From NCBI GenBank assembly GCA_026545765.1, contig CM048839.1, positions 89,542,414 through 89,606,413 of the forward strand: DNA of 64,000 bases, in the 5' to 3' direction. Source of the DNA: Plantago major (taxonomy: Eukaryota > Streptophyta > Magnoliopsida > Lamiales > Plantaginaceae). Below are positions 46,520 through 60,739 of the stretch, piece after piece (position 1 is the stretch's first letter; each line of letters opens with the position of its first letter). Made by a program: the position numbers and the translations under genes. Below the pieces are notes generated by a model, which worked only from the letters and a program-made list of their open reading frames with translations, was not told the DNA's origin and did no database searches.

Positions 46520-49500
46520 TCAGAGTACGTAGTCATAGAGAAGTGTTCTGACAATCATCTCTGTGTCTCTGACAAATCCACAGACTTCCTTGTAGGTTTT
46601 GGTAGGATTTTTCTTGGCAAAATGCTTGACCCACAGATACTTTTCCCATTTCCAGGCATGCTCGATTCTGATATCGGATAGCTTGAAGTATTCATAAATG
46701 ATCTTCAGATATCTGATGTCACCCTTGTATTGATCTTCAGTCAAGTAGAAGGACTCAGAGGGTTCCACAACAAGTCTTGCTCTTGTGCCTGTTCCAGTGA
46801 TGTAGGGAATTCTGTGCACACATCTGGCTTTCTATAAGGACATTCATCAGAGAGGTCCTTTTTCATGGCTTCTATTCTCTCGATTACTTCAAAATCCAAC
46901 CAGACTTTGATGTGGTTGGTGTTAATCAAGATTGGCTTGTCTTTTCTCCATGCCATGAGTTGTTTATGGATTGGTTCTGGAAATTTTGAATTTACTAGTA
47001 GATGCTTAAGTTCCAGAATCCAGTAGCCATTCTTCTGATTAATGCACCTGTAGACAGAGGAGTCACTGTTGGTCTTCACATACTCAATCTTGGCTTCTTC
47101 AGACCTGAGTGGTAGTTGAAGTTGTCTTTGTTCAGCTCTCAGTCTGTTCCTCCTTTGTCTTGAATTCTCCTTTGGGGTATGCTTGAAGAACCACCCTGGA
47201 TAGACTTGGTATTTCCAGAGGGTGTTTTAGCTGCCAAAGGCTTTGCAGCTATGGGTTCAGTAAGGCTATCAATTTTCCTTTTTCTATGAAGAGGAGCTTC
47301 ATCTTCATCAGTCTCTTCATCATCATCAATATTAATTCTTGTGAGACTTTTGCAGCCTTCTTCATTGCCCAGGGATTTGATTTGGCCTTCTTCTTATTCT
47401 TTAGAAGATTCATCAATCCCTCTTACTTGTCTTCTCCTTGGAGCCTTGGTACTCCTTGGAGGTTTCTGTGCTCTGGCCCTTGTTGTCATTCATCTTTCAG
47501 GAACTTGAGTGGTGGCCACTATCTGTAGAGCAGTCTGACTGGAGGAGGGCTCATTTATTCTTAGAGGTGGTTGTTCAGATTTTCTTTTGTTTCCTCTTCC
47601 TCTTCCTCTCTGAGCATCTTGATATTCTTCCCCCTTAGTCATTGTTGACTGACTAAGAATCACAAATGATTCTGAAAGAGAGTTAAAGTTGCCTTGCAGA
47701 TAGTTGTAAGCAGCAACCAACTGTTCCAGAGTGGCCTTGAGCTCCTGGTTTTGTTTGATAAGACCAGTATCCTTATTAGTGAGCTATGCCAGTGGGCCTT
47801 GAATAGCATCTGCTTTTCTAGCAGCATAGCTAGCCTCTTCAAAGGCTTTTGCAGCCAAGTTTTGGTCATCATCCCTAACCATGCCTAGATCTTTCTGAGC
47901 AACGACCAGACTGGCTGTTCTCTGAGTGATGAGCTCAGTGAATGACTTCATTTCTGCAGGGAATGATGCAATGGCGGCTTTATCTTGAGAAGATAACTCC
48001 TTTTTCAATTTAGCCAGTACTAGATATCTGTTCAAGTATTCATTGGAGTTGACATTTGGCAGCTTGCTGAATATTTCAGGAGCAATCAGCTTCCTTTTCA
48101 AATGAGAAACCGCTAAGTGTTCATTGCGGTGTTCTTCCAATGCATTGTCTTCTTCATCATCTGAGACATCAGCCCATTGGTCTTCATCCTCTTGGACATT
48201 TTCATCAATGTTTTCTAGTCCAGCAACCATCTCAGAGATGGGCTTCTTTCCTTTCAGTGAGGAGGATGGTACATCTTTTGGAAATGCAGCCTTAGCATCA
48301 TGCTTGTCACTAGATACTTGCTCAGTATCTAATTCCTCAGCAATTGCCTGAACAGCAAGCTGGAGTTCTTTCATTTCAGCATAAGCTTCCATTTGCTTGA
48401 TTGTTTGATCTTCAATATTTTGGAGCTTTGCTATGGATTCAGCTATCTTTTCTTCCAGTTGAAGATGTAGCTGTTGTTCTTCCTCCAACAGTTGTTTGAG
48501 TTGTTTCCTCAGAGTGCTCAACTACTTGTTCAGTAGTATCTTTGTGTTGGGGAGTTGGATGATTAGATTTCTGAGGAGATGGAGGAGGAGATTGCTGTGA
48601 TGTCCTCTCAGTGTGCTTTTCAGCAGCTGAGGCAATATGTCCTTGTGAAATCCCTACCGTCCCTGGTGCAGGGGCATCATCATCATCATCCTTCTTATCT
48701 TCATCCTTGTGATGGTCAGGAGGAGGATCTTCATAATTGTTTTCATCAGTTTCCTTCTCTTCCTCATCTTTAGAGACCAGGTTGATCACTTCTGGAATAG
48801 TGACCGTTTACCCATTAACTTCCTCTTGTTCAGAGGGTATATATTGTAGAGTCTGGGGCAAAGTAGGCTTGAATGCCATTTGTAGTCTGGTCTGACCATC
48901 AGCTTGATTGAAAGCTTGGATCAGCTTTCTGGCCACTTCCTTGATAAACTCCTTATCCATCAATGTTCCGAAAGAGTATTGTTCAGTGGGGAACATTGCA
49001 TGGACGTAGTTTTCCAAATCAAGGGCTCGTGCTCTCCTTGTGTGGTGATCAGTCACCTTTAAGATCTCAGAAAGATCGGAGCATCGGAGCTTTTGCCATT
49101 TCTTAAAGCATTTCAGATGCATTGGCAAAGTGTGTTCCTTGAAGAAAGGAAGCAGGTCCTTTTTCTCATCATCAGGGACCTTAGTGGCACTTGTTTGAGC
49201 CTGAAAGAAAGAGTTTTGAGTTAGAATCAAAACTTGTGTAGATATCTGAGTACGAGTGTAGTTAGGTTTCTGAGTTACCTGAATGAGTAAATCAGCTCGA
49301 GATCAGATTTCATCGAGGGGGTGCCTCAGATATCTTGTTGTGAGGTGGAGACTTGGAAGTCTGGTCCTCATCAACCTTTCTTTCTGCTTGATCCTGAGAA
49401 TTAAAATTATCACAATACTTAGGAAATTGTCATGAAAGAATTAAGCTTCAATGATTTCTGTGTTTTCCACTTACTTCCTCAACAGGAGGCTCAGAATCAT

Positions 49501-51335
49501 TTTTCACAGAAACTTTCTCAGTTTCAGTTGTTCTTTCTGGTGATGTTGCCTTGGGGGCTTCATCAATTTCCATGGGTGCAAGGGATGTCGCAACTCTTTC
49601 CCCTTGCACTTCTACTTCTGAATGAGCCTGTAAGTAGAAAGTATTGAGTAATTAGAGAAGAATTTACATTAACCCATGATGAAGAATGTTTTTCATTGAG
49701 TTTTATATACCTTCTCACTAGAAGGCTCAATGATATTTTCTTCAGAAACCTTGACGGTCTCTGGGTCCTTTTCTGGCATTTCTGCCTTATCTTCTTCTTT
49801 CTCAATTGGAGCCTATTAGAAACATCCACTTAATTAGTTAAGTATTTTAACATATAACTGAAAAATAACATCTTAAGGACTTCTTTATCACCTGTGGCAC
49901 AGGCTCAGATTCCCCAAGAGGTGAGGTTGTGGTGGACTCTTTCTCAGTCTCTGAGGCAAGCTTCCCAGCTTCCTCTTGTTCTTATGTTTCTAAATCAGCC
50001 TGTAACAAAGAAATTTTATTAACTCACAAGATTAATAAACACAAATTATCACAAGTAGAGAGTTAAACCATTCAGCTACCTGAGCAGTGTCAGGCTGATT
50101 GGTCTCTGGAACTTGTGACCCTTCAATGTTTTGGTCTTGTTGTTCCATTTCAGCTTCTTTGTTTGAAGTTTCAGGTACTTCAGACCTTTCCTGAGTATGC
50201 AACTCAGTTGCCTCCCCTGGTTGATCATTCTGAGTAGATGTCTCAGTTTGATCCCTCTCATTGAGTTGGGGAACCTGCTCTTTTGCAGGATTTTCTTCAG
50301 CAATGAAAGATGCTGGTATCTGCAGCTCAAGTACCATTTCAGCAGTATCCTTATCTGGCTGTTGTGGTTGTTGTGCTTGAGACAGACTGTTGAGTGTTGA
50401 GGCAATGGCAGTATCCTCCAACACTAAGCTATCACTTATCAGAGCATCTTCAATATCTTTCAGTCTTTCTTGCTCTGATGGTGTAATTTGTCCAGTGACC
50501 TTAGACACAGTTGCTTCTTCAGCAACCTGTGGTGTAGGTTCTTCTTTAGATACCTCTACACCAGTTACTTTTTCAGTAACTTTAGCCCTTTTTGATTTTT
50601 CTAGGACTTTAGAGATGACTAATTCATCATCTTCATCGTCAGAGCTCTCATCAGCATTAGAAACTGATTGGTCCATAATCCCTGCGGTTTCTGTAGATAG
50701 GGCTTGGTATCAATCACTACTTTCTTTAGCAGCATTTATGAGTTCATCAGCAAGGCTTTCGGCAATAGTCTCAACATTTCTGAAAGCACTTTCTCTTGCT
50801 GAGTCTACTTGTTCAGTAGCCGATACCTCTTTTGCAGCATTGATGAGTTCATCTGCATTTATGAGTTCATCGGCAGTGGCGACATGTATCTGGGAATCGA
50901 CAACCTCAATGGGTGTGCCTTCTGATTTTCCAGCAGACTTCTTTCGTGAAGTTCTAGGCTTCTTGGTCGCAACCTTTCCCTCAGATACCTCTTCAGTCTT
51001 TCGCTTCTTGGAACCTTTCTGAGATCCAGTAACCTTTTTCATCATGTTTGTATATTCATATTTGTAGAGTAGGTTATTGTTGGCTATGTCAGCCTTCTCT
51101 CTGAGCTCAATGCCAAGCTTTTCCAGCAAGTAGCATATCTTTAGACCATAGCTTACTGTGGTCTTTGGCTCAGCAAGTCCCTTAGCGATTTTAGGCTCAA
51201 AGCCTTGAATCTTCTTGACAAACTTCATAAAGGCGTACTTGTCATCATCCAATTGAAAGGGTTTTTCCAGCCTTTTGTCTTGTTGTTGCAATAAGAACAT
51301 AATCATCCAGCGTTCTTGGCTTATCTGGTCAGCAC
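46520..51335 (-). other. Envelope-like region of the outer Sirevirus, distal part
   Basis: Several open stretches lie on the minus strand. The segment at 51306-50710 is basic (KGSKKRKTEE, TKKPRTSRKKSAGKSEGT). 50676-50080 is acidic, rich in E, Q, P and T. 49999-49393 holds a series of small exon-like blocks. 49230-48808 contains LLPFFKEHTLPMHLKCFKKW. 48521-47784 is a long predicted coiled coil (KQLLEEEQQLHLQLEEKIAE). 47079-46520 has further open sequence. The acidic, low-complexity and coiled-coil character matches the envelope-like products reported for SIRE-type elements. It is broken, and interrupted by the inner element at 51336. A host origin of some segments is possible. Confidence 0.6.
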
Positions 51336-52202
51336 TGTTAAAGCTTAGGATCCCGGATTGGTACTTGGAACTAGATTAATCAGACAATGTTGCCAACAAT
51401 GTTGTTCAACAATGTCTACAGTAAACAGATAGCAGCGGATTAATAATAAAACTTCTATTACCAAGCCAATATATAGAAAAATATATTGGCAACGCCTTAG
51501 AAAAAATATCTACTGACAGGAAAAGTAGATCTAATCAACTAGGTTTAATACAATCACAACCGATTGATTAAACAACCAAAACTAGCCCTAGAAGAACCAA
51601 TAGTAAAAGCTATTCTAGGTCGATGTTTGAAAGAGTTATTCCAACAATGAATACTCTTAGACAAACTCTAAAGCTAGCAGAAAACAAGAAGCCTAATCTC
51701 TTCTAACAAAAACTCGATTGAATATCAAGAAAGGCTCAACCTTGCTTTGCTGAATCCTTGCATATATATACTTGAGATATCAACCTCTTCCATCTATGTC
51801 GAAAAGCAATAGGATCTCAGCAAAGGCAATTTTCCTTTTACTTGTTTTCTTCAATATGCGCATAGAAGGAAATTCTATATTCGATTCTTCATAAAATATA
51901 TTCCTTCTTGCTTTCACCACAATGTCGCTCTTTTCCTTAAATCATCTCTTGTTCGATTTGTCAATACTTCCATCAAGTTTCCTGTCCAATGTGCTTTGTC
52001 TTCGATGTCTACTGCAATGCTATATCTTCAATGTTATGTCAGCATTGAATTCTATCCTGTCACAATGTTATACAACATTGGTAATCCTGCAGCTTCACAT
52101 ACAACAACAAACACAAACTTGGAACTGATTATTGAAAGACAAGATTATCAAAATATAAGTGCATACTGCACTTTCAAAATATAAGTGCATACTGCACTTT
52201 CA
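51336..52202 (-). repeat. 3' LTR of the inner Sirevirus
   Basis: 867 bp, TG..CA. On the minus strand it starts TGAAAGTGCAGTATGCACTT, and this 27 bp start is doubled in tandem. It holds three CAATGTTG/CAACATTG words. Confidence 0.93.
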
Positions 52203-52402
52203 ATCTCCCCCTTAATCTTAGTCTTTCATCACAAAACAAAACAAGAGTTTAATAGAAACATAACTAAGAACTGCTAAAGATCTATTCTATTCTCCCCCTT
52301 AACCAGATAGTTTAAGAAACTTCAAGAGAATTTAAAATATTACAGACCCACAAAAAAATATAATTGTTCAACACAGAATCAAGTAAAATGAACTCAAGTT
52401 AT

Positions 52403-54035
52403 CTATTCTCCCCCTTTTTGTGAGGAAAGAAAAGAAACTAGAGTACTTCTGAACTTCAGATTGTTTGAGATCTGCTCATCAAGCCCTTTGATTTGCTCCA
52501 GAATCAGCTTGTCCTGTTCAGTTAGAATACCTGCAGACAGAGTTTCAATGTTAGGGATCAATGTTGAACCAACATGTAGGTCAACATTCGAACGTTGAGC
52601 AGCAACTACAGAGCTTTCTGGTGCATCAGCTTTGCCAGTAGTAAGAGGAATATTCTCCTCCACATCCATGTTCACAGAAACATCAGGATCTACCCAAGGA
52701 AGATCATAGATCCTGTCATGTGTTTCCAGCAGTTGTTTGGTGACTATGATGGATTTGAAGTTGGAATGATAGACATCATTGGCTTTGACCTCGATACCCT
52801 GCATCTGAAGGACAGCAAATATGGTGGATGGGAGAATCAAATGACCTCTGATCCCTTTATTCTTGGAATTTTCTAGATGCTTGAGAATCCTTTCTCCCAG
52901 ATTGACATTGTATCCCATTTTGATCCTGTAGAGCAACATGGCTGCCTCTTGACTGAGCTTGTTGTTATTGGAAGATGGCAGCCAGTTGTACAAGCAGATC
53001 CTGGCAAGAACAGAGACTAGAGAACAACAATATTTCAGGTCTAGAGTCCCAGTAGGCCAAGATTTTAATTTTCCTGCAGTTAGCTCTCTAGCAATCTCAT
53101 CCATAGTCACCTCCACAGGAGTCTCAACCTCATCCCTATTTCTATGCAGCACTGTATTGATGTCCTTAGAAGTCAAGAAGAATACATCACCCCTAAGATA
53201 CACACAGTGATGCTTACCATGGCCTTCAATACTAAAGTTCTCAGATTAAATGAGCATAGAATTCTCTGATGATTTCAGGAACAAAAGCAGCATATTGGGT
53301 AACAGCATAATAGAGATTCCTTTTCTTCAGATAGGCAACCAAGTTATACTCTTCAAATGATTCCTCTTTAATTATCTTCTCAACATCTATAGCATTATTT
53401 TTTATTTTCTCATATTTTTCTAGATTCTTGTTATCATAGAACAAGTGAGAAACTGCATCTTCATCCCAATCAGAACCATCTGTAAAAACAGGTTTAGAGG
53501 ATAGATCATTTACCTCAGGATCTTCAATCTGATCTTCTCCAAGAATGACATCCTCATCATCTAGTGATTCTTCTTCAGATTCTTCCTCTGTCTCAGCTTC
53601 ATAATCTTCAGAGTCATCTGAGCTTTCATCATCATTATCATCATGAGTAACTGATGTCGTAACAACATCCTCATCTATATTCATAGGGTCACTTTCTGTT
53701 TTCTCTGAGTCATCTGACTGCCAATCTTCCACCATAACTGGTTCAATAGTAGGCTCATCTGCGGATTTCTCAACATTTTCAGAGTGCATGCTTGTCTGAT
53801 TCTCATCATCATTCAGGCCATCAGTAGCCGTTTCCCCTGTTTTGTCAGGTTGTTGTACATCATATTTTTCAACTGATGAAGGGTTTTGGGGGTTTTCTCT
53901 CAGATCTGCATGTTGAATTTCAGTATGTTCAACATCTTTCCCAGCATCCTCCATGGAAGCATCTTTCTCTATCCCCATTGGGCTTTCATCATCATCCCTA
54001 AGATCTTGAGGCAAGTCGACTGGCATGTTTCCCAA
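52403..54035 (-). other. Envelope-like region of the inner Sirevirus
   Basis: Two open stretches on the minus strand. The first (54035-53241) is very acidic (DDSEDYEAETEEESEEES) and ends with YAAFVPEIIREFYAHL. The second (53203-52403) starts with VYLRGDVFFLTSKDIN and continues with LICLYNWLPSS-like helical sequence. The FYA...YLRG...F...DIN pattern is that of the plant transposon protein domain found after pol in Sireviruses. No signal peptide or convincing transmembrane segment was seen, so the envelope label rests on position and family. Confidence 0.7.
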
Positions 54036-54239
54036 TTTGACAAGGGTTTCTGCAGCAAACTGAGAGGGGTTTGATGGTGACGACTCTGTTTGGGGTTTTG
54101 AAGATGGAGATGATGGGTGGCAGTTTTTTGTGAGTGGTGGAGAAGTGGGCTAATGAGAGAAGGTAATATGGTTGAAGGAGTGTTTTTGGTTGGTTTGCTT
54201 CAAATATCATAACCATATATATCAAAACACAAACCAAGA

Positions 54240-55403
54240 TCTGTACACAACTGTTAATATGAGATTAAGGAAAGCAAATGACCATCGTATCAATTAGGTC
54301 AACAATGAAGGAGATTCTCAAAACTCAACCTAGGGAGGTACATTTTTGGTTTGGGAAACAAATCAAGATCAGATAAGAGTAAGACACTTAACAGATTAAA
54401 AAAAACGGATGTAGGAAGACACAAAAATACACATTACTCCCCCTCAAACCCAACCCAAAAAACACAGAAAGTGCACACAAAAACACAGCAAAGAAAAGTA
54501 CTTCAAGCACAGGCAATGTTGACCATGATGTTGGCTCAACATTGATGACAACATCGGGAAATCAGACCATTCTTAATTAATGTAAGTCAGCCTGGAAACC
54601 AAGTCTCAAGATGTGCAGATTCGATTAACACCACTGATGCTGCAGGCAAAGTCCGAAAGAGAAAGGAATACCAAAGAAACACACCCAACATTGCCTCAAA
54701 AAGTAAATTGAGCAATTAACATAAGTTTGAGTGGGGGTGACCATGAGACTGTGAACCATGTCAAATAATTGGAACACGTATGAATCCGCTCCAAAGCCAA
54801 AGCCTATGCAGAGTTAGGCAAACACACGTCTCATGGCATAAAGATCACTCATTTGACCACATTGGGTTAAATGGTACTCAGAAAGTGAACCAGCAGCATT
54901 ACGAGAATCGGCACTTTTGTGCGTGTCGGTTTCCAGTACAGGCCATCAACCCTCACGACATATGACACATTGGCCACGTCGATTTTTGGATAGTATTTGA
55001 AACCTGCCCAACACGATCCTCGATGGAAACACTTCGAGCCCTTTTTGTCATAATTCATTAGATTTATTAAGCATAAAGGACAGGAGGCAACATCAAGTGT
55101 GAGTCAAGGTACGAATAAAAATAGCCAAAAAGCAGTAAAAGTGGGTTTGTTATAAAGCAAACACACATGAGACTCAATCCCTTTCAACCTTGGTTTCAAA
55201 CAGTCTTTCAACACCTAAGCATCACCACCATCAGAGCTACAAATCGTGCATGACCATCGACCTTCACAGGAGCACAGAAAACACATTGACACACAAGAAG
55301 AAAAGAAAAAAGTAAATAGCAAAAAAAAAAAGACAACACTAGATAAACACAGAAGTCAATGTTGACCGTGATGTTATGTCAACATTGCTTGCAACAAATT
55401 CTA
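54240..55403. other. Spacer between pol and envelope-like region of the inner Sirevirus
   Basis: Noncoding on both strands. It contains five CAATGTTG/CAACATTG words (near 54513, 54537, 54687, 55352 and 55380), two of the pairs lying face to face about 25 bp apart. Purine-rich A tracts are frequent on the plus strand. Confidence 0.7.
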
Positions 55404-58400
55404 TCAAATAGTGCAAAGACCAAGAGACCTTCTCAAACTGAAGAATCTCTCCTTATCAAGGGGCTTTGTGAAAATGTCAGCTAACTGATTTGTGGTATCA
55501 ATGTGTTGTATGTCAATAATTTGTTTGGAGACTAGGTCTCTAAGAAAATGATGTTGAATGTCTATATGCTTGGTACGTGAGTGTTGAACAGGGTTCTTGG
55601 AGATGTGAATGGCACTTAAGTTATCACAAAACATCAAAAGAGTGTCACTTTGGAACCCATATTCATGCAGCATATTGTTCAGCCAAATTAGTTGAGACAC
55701 ACAACTCCCAGCCGCTACATATTCAGATTCAGCAGTAGAGAGAGACACACAATTTTGTTTCTTACTATACCATGACACAAGATTTGGTCCAAGATAAAAA
55801 CAACCTCCACTAGTTGATTTTCGATCATCTAAGTCACCAGCCCAATCAGAATCACTAAGTCCCAACAGATTAGTGTTTGAATCACATACATACCATAATC
55901 CAAGATTAACAGTTCCTGATATATATCTGATGATTCTTTTGACAGCAGTTAAATGAGATATTTTGGGTTTGGATTGATACCTGGCACACACACAAACAGA
56001 GAACATGATGTCAGGTCTGGTGGCTGAAAGATAAAAGAGACTTCCAATCATTGATCTATACAATGTTGGGTCAACATTATCCCCAACATCAGTTTTGCTG
56101 AGCTTCAGTGAAGTAGCCATGGGAGTGCTGCAAGGTTTGGCATTTTCCAGACCAAATTTTGTGATAAGATTCTTGGCATATTTCTCTTGAGAGATAAAGA
56201 GGCCATCCTGTTTCTGCTGTATCTGGAGCCCCAAGAAGAAACTGAGTTCACCAATCATACTCATCTCAAAGGTTCCTGTCATGGCTTGAACAAACTGCTC
56301 TAGCAAGGAGAGGTTAGTAGCACCAAAAACAATATCATCTACATAGATTTGAGCAATGCAGATGTCTTTTCCTTTCCTGAGGATAAACATAGTTTGATCT
56401 CCCTCACCCCTTTTAAATCCTAACCCAACTAGGAATTCAGTCAACCTAGCATACCAAGCGCGCGGGGCTTGTTTCAAACCATACAATGCTTTTCTTAGTT
56501 TAAAAACATGGTCAGGGTAAAGAGGATCTTCAAACCCTCTAGGTTGTTCAACATACACTTCTTTGTCAATGTAACCATTCAAGAAAACTCCTATAACATC
56601 CATTTGGTTGAGTTTTATGTTAAGACAACATGCTATGGCTAGGAGCAAGCGAATGGATTCTAATCTAGCAACAGGAGCGAAGGTCTCATCAAAATCAATG
56701 CCTTCCACTTGAGTGTAACCTTGAGCAACCAATCTGGCTTTGTTTTTTACAACTACCCCCTTTTCATCACTCTTATTTTTGAATATCCACTTGGTGCCTA
56801 TGACATTTATATTATGGGGGCGGAGAACAAGAGTCCAGACTTCATTTGTTTGGAATTGACGAAGTTCATCTTGCATTGCTTCTATCCAAAAATCATCAAC
56901 AAGAGCTTCTTTCACATTTTTAGGTTCAATTAACGAAACAAAGCACGAGGAACTTACAGAGTGACATATTTCAGCAAGTCTGAGTGTTTCCTTGTAATTT
57001 TTGCGCGTGTTTCCCCTCAATGTCCTTCCTCCTGGATTTCCAATTAATTGGGAACTGGGATGATCTTTGCGAATTCTAGGAGGAGGATCCTTTCGTGAGT
57101 CAGGAGACATAGGTGCAGCATTAATGCCAGATGGATTGTCAGATTCAGCCTCAGTCCCATTGTGGGGATCAGCTTGTTCTTCATCATGAGTGAAACTCTG
57201 GGATGTTGAACTTAATGTTGAGTCATCATGGCACAGAGGGGATGTTGGCACAACATTGCCCACATCATGGGTTCTTTCACTTTGATCAACAGTTTCTGGT
57301 ACGTTCTCACGTGTAGAAGAGTCAGAGGTTGAGTCAATAACCTGTTCAGCACCTGCAGAGATCTTCTTCTGGGCATAGGGCTCAGAGTCATCAAAGGAAA
57401 CATTCACAGACTCTTGTATAGTTTGCAATCTAGGATTGTATATTCTATACGCTTGACTATTTTGAGAGTACCCTACAAAGATTCATTTGTCATTTTTAGC
57501 ATCAAACTTCCCTAGATGTTCTCTATCATTGAGTATGTAACACACACATCCAAATACATGAAAGTACTTAAGATTGGGTTTTCTACCTTTCAACATCTCA
57601 TAGGGAGTGGTCAGAGAACCTAGACGAAGATAGACACGATTGATTATGTGGCAAGCAGTGTTCACAGCTTCAGCCCACAACCTTTTTGATAGGTTCATTG
57701 AGCTCAACATCACTCTGGCCATTTCTTGAAGAGTCCTGTTTTTCCTTTCAGCAACACCATTTTGTTGTGGTGTCTTAGGAGCTGAGTATTCATGCATGAT
57801 TCCTTTCTTTTCACAGTACTTATCAAAGAATTGATTCTCGAATTCTTTACCATGGTCAGATCGAATTCTTTGAACAAGAGTAGAGTACTGATTACAACAT
57901 TTTGCATGAAGTTTTTGAAGGATTCAAAAGTTTCTGATTTTTCTTTCAAAAAGTTGACCCAAGTGTATCTAGAAAAATCATCAACTATAACATAGATATA
58001 CCAGGCTCCTCCTAAACTTTTAGCTTCTATAGGACCCATGAGATCCATATGCAGGAGTTCAAAGCAGTTAAAAGTACCTCTTTGTTGACCTTCAATCAGA
58101 AGTGGCTGATGTGTCGCCTTGGTTTGTTTTCCCATAAGACAGTCGCCACACACATGTTTCCCAACATTGGTAAGCTTCGGCACTCCTGTCACCACATTGT
58201 TTTTGATGATCTTCTCCAGATTTCTGTAATTGACATGTCCCAATTTCTTATGCCACAATGTTGCATCATCATGTTGAGCAACATTGCATTTGAGAGGAAT
58301 ATCCATCACATAGCAGTTGTCCTGTGATCTCACACCTGTCATTACATTTAATTTGTCTACACAAGTATAAACTTTGCAAGAACGTTTATCAAACTTGACT

Positions 58401-60739
58401 TTCAGATCATCATCACACAGGTGGCTTATACTGACAAGATTATCCGTTAAACCTTCAACAAGAAGAACATTTGAGAGTTTCGGATATCCTTTAAGGCACA
58501 GTGTTCCCTTTCCAAGTATTTTGCTTTGGTATCCTCCTCCATAAGTTACCGTACCTGTCTTTTGAGCTACAAAATTTGACAAATTTGACGGGTTACCGGT
58601 CATGTGCCTAGAACAACCACTGTCGAAGTACCATTTTCCAGCATTGTTAGAGGAAGTAGCAACAGAAAAAGCAACATTGCAAGTATGTTTTTCTATAGCT
58701 ACCCAAACATGTTTCGAAACACTCTTGTGTTTTCTTATCTGTCCTGGAGATTTGCCTCATTTAGGAGAACTAGGAAAGTACTTCAGAGTCTTAAGATTAC
58801 ATCTTTGGTCTCATTGAAGTGGATGTTGTCACAACATTGCGTATAGCATCACTTTTTTTGTTCTTTGAACCTGGATGGGAGGGAATTGTGGAGAGATTAC
58901 TGAGGTTGGAGGTCTCAACATGTTCCCTTTTTACGTCCTTTTGGTACTTGAAACAGTAAGGCTTTTTGTGACCAGATTTGTGACAGTAAGTGCACACAAA
59001 CAAAGCTTTTTCTTTGACAAACGTAGGACCTTTTATGAGCTCAGAAAGAGGTTTGACAACTTTTGGGGTATCAGGGTTAACAGTGCAGTTCATGTTGCAC
59101 CCAAGTTTTTCTTCAAAATAAGCATCATAACTACTGGTGTACCCTAGACCAGTGGTCCTATCATTGTTCACCTCAAGCATATCATTAAGTCTAGAAGTAG
59201 AAGAGTTCCATTTTGCAATTACCTTCTTTTCATTATCTAGTTCAGAGATTACCTTGAACAGTTCAGTGTCCTTCTTTGTTAATTCAGCTTCTAGTTTGAC
59301 AATGGTGTCTTTCAGATTGTAGTTCTCCTTCTCAGTTTTCTTGAGGAGTTTCTGACGCCTTCCATTCACAAGAGTTTCTCATACATCTGTTGCAGATCCT
59401 TCACCATTTGATCTGCATTGACTTCCTCTTCTGAAGTACTATCTATATCAAAATTCACAGAACCATGTAGACATAAAACATCAGAGATTCCTGACTTCTC
59501 AGGTTTGGTTAGTACCAAAATTTCACAGTTCTCGGAGTCATCATAGTCAAAGAAGATTTCTATTCCTGATGTTGTCTTGACGATGTTGTCCCAACATTGG
59601 TCATCAACATTGTAGGTGGATGAGCGGAGAGCTCTGGCATTGGTAGTTGAATCATCTTCTTTTTCTTCATCTTCCTGTTCTTCATCTGAGTCATCACTGA
59701 GACAAGCAAGAAGATTCTTTTTCTCTTTTCTGAGATTGTTAGCACATTCATTTTGATAATGACCCCACCCTTGGCATTCAAAACATCTAATCTTACTAAG
59801 AGGAGTGCGATCAAATCGATTCGAGCTAGTTTTGGAAAGAACCGTTTGAAAGTATTGGTTTTCTTTTGAAATTTTTAGTTCCACTTGAGGATCCTTGACG
59901 AGTTTTTCCAATCTAAGTTTGTTGAACTTCCTCACAAGATTGTTGAAAGCTTCCTCACCATATTGTCGGACTCATCACTACTACTATCGCTTTGAAGATT
60001 TAGCTTTAGAAAGCAGTGAAGGGAGATACTATGAGTTTTCATACCTTGTCTCTCATTTTCATTTAGTTCAAAGTTTTTCAAATTGTTCAACAGGGTATGA
60101 AAATCCATAGTTGCCAAGTTATGAGTGTCTTCCAAAATAGTGACTTTGGTATTAAATCTTGAGGAAAGAGATCGAACAGCTTTGGAAACAAGTTGCCTAT
60201 TAGAAATAGCTTCTCCCAGTCTTTGGACTTCATTTGAGAGAGTCAAAAGTTTTTCGAAATAGGAGTCAATGGTTTCTTCCTCCGCCATTCTTAGATTTTC
60301 AAATTGAGACCAAAGCATTCTAAGTTTAGTTTGTTCGACACTAGCATCCCCTTCACAATGACTCTGAAGTAAATCCTAAGCTTGTTTTGCAGTAGTGCAG
60401 TTTTGAATGATTTTAAACATATGAGCATCTACATGACCAAAGATAGCATTTAAAGCCTTTTCATTATAAGAGCTAAGAAGTATGTCACCTGCAGAGAAGC
60501 GTTCTTCAGGAATGGGGACAATGTCACCATCAGCATCAGGTCCTTCAGTTGGCCAGGTGTATCCTTCCAGAATGGATCTCCAAGCACGACCATCAAGGGA
60601 CTTGATGTATGTCCTCATCCGGATTTGCCAGTAATGGTAGTTGGACCCATCAAGCACAGGAGGTCTATTGTAGTTTGCATCCATTGTAGTAGTACCAAAT
60701 CCAGACACCAGTAGTTAGGTGGCTGGCTTTGATGCCACT

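Noticed and set aside
46475-47638. Plus-strand frames opposite the distal envelope-like region
   Set aside because: They mirror minus-strand coding sequence. The minus-strand readings have better protein character and agree with the element's orientation.
50390-51022. A 210-codon serine-rich plus-strand frame
   Set aside because: It is the mirror of an acidic and lysine-rich minus-strand segment of the outer Sirevirus. Its composition (Ser, Leu, Phe) is what such a mirror gives, and there are no promoter or splice signals.
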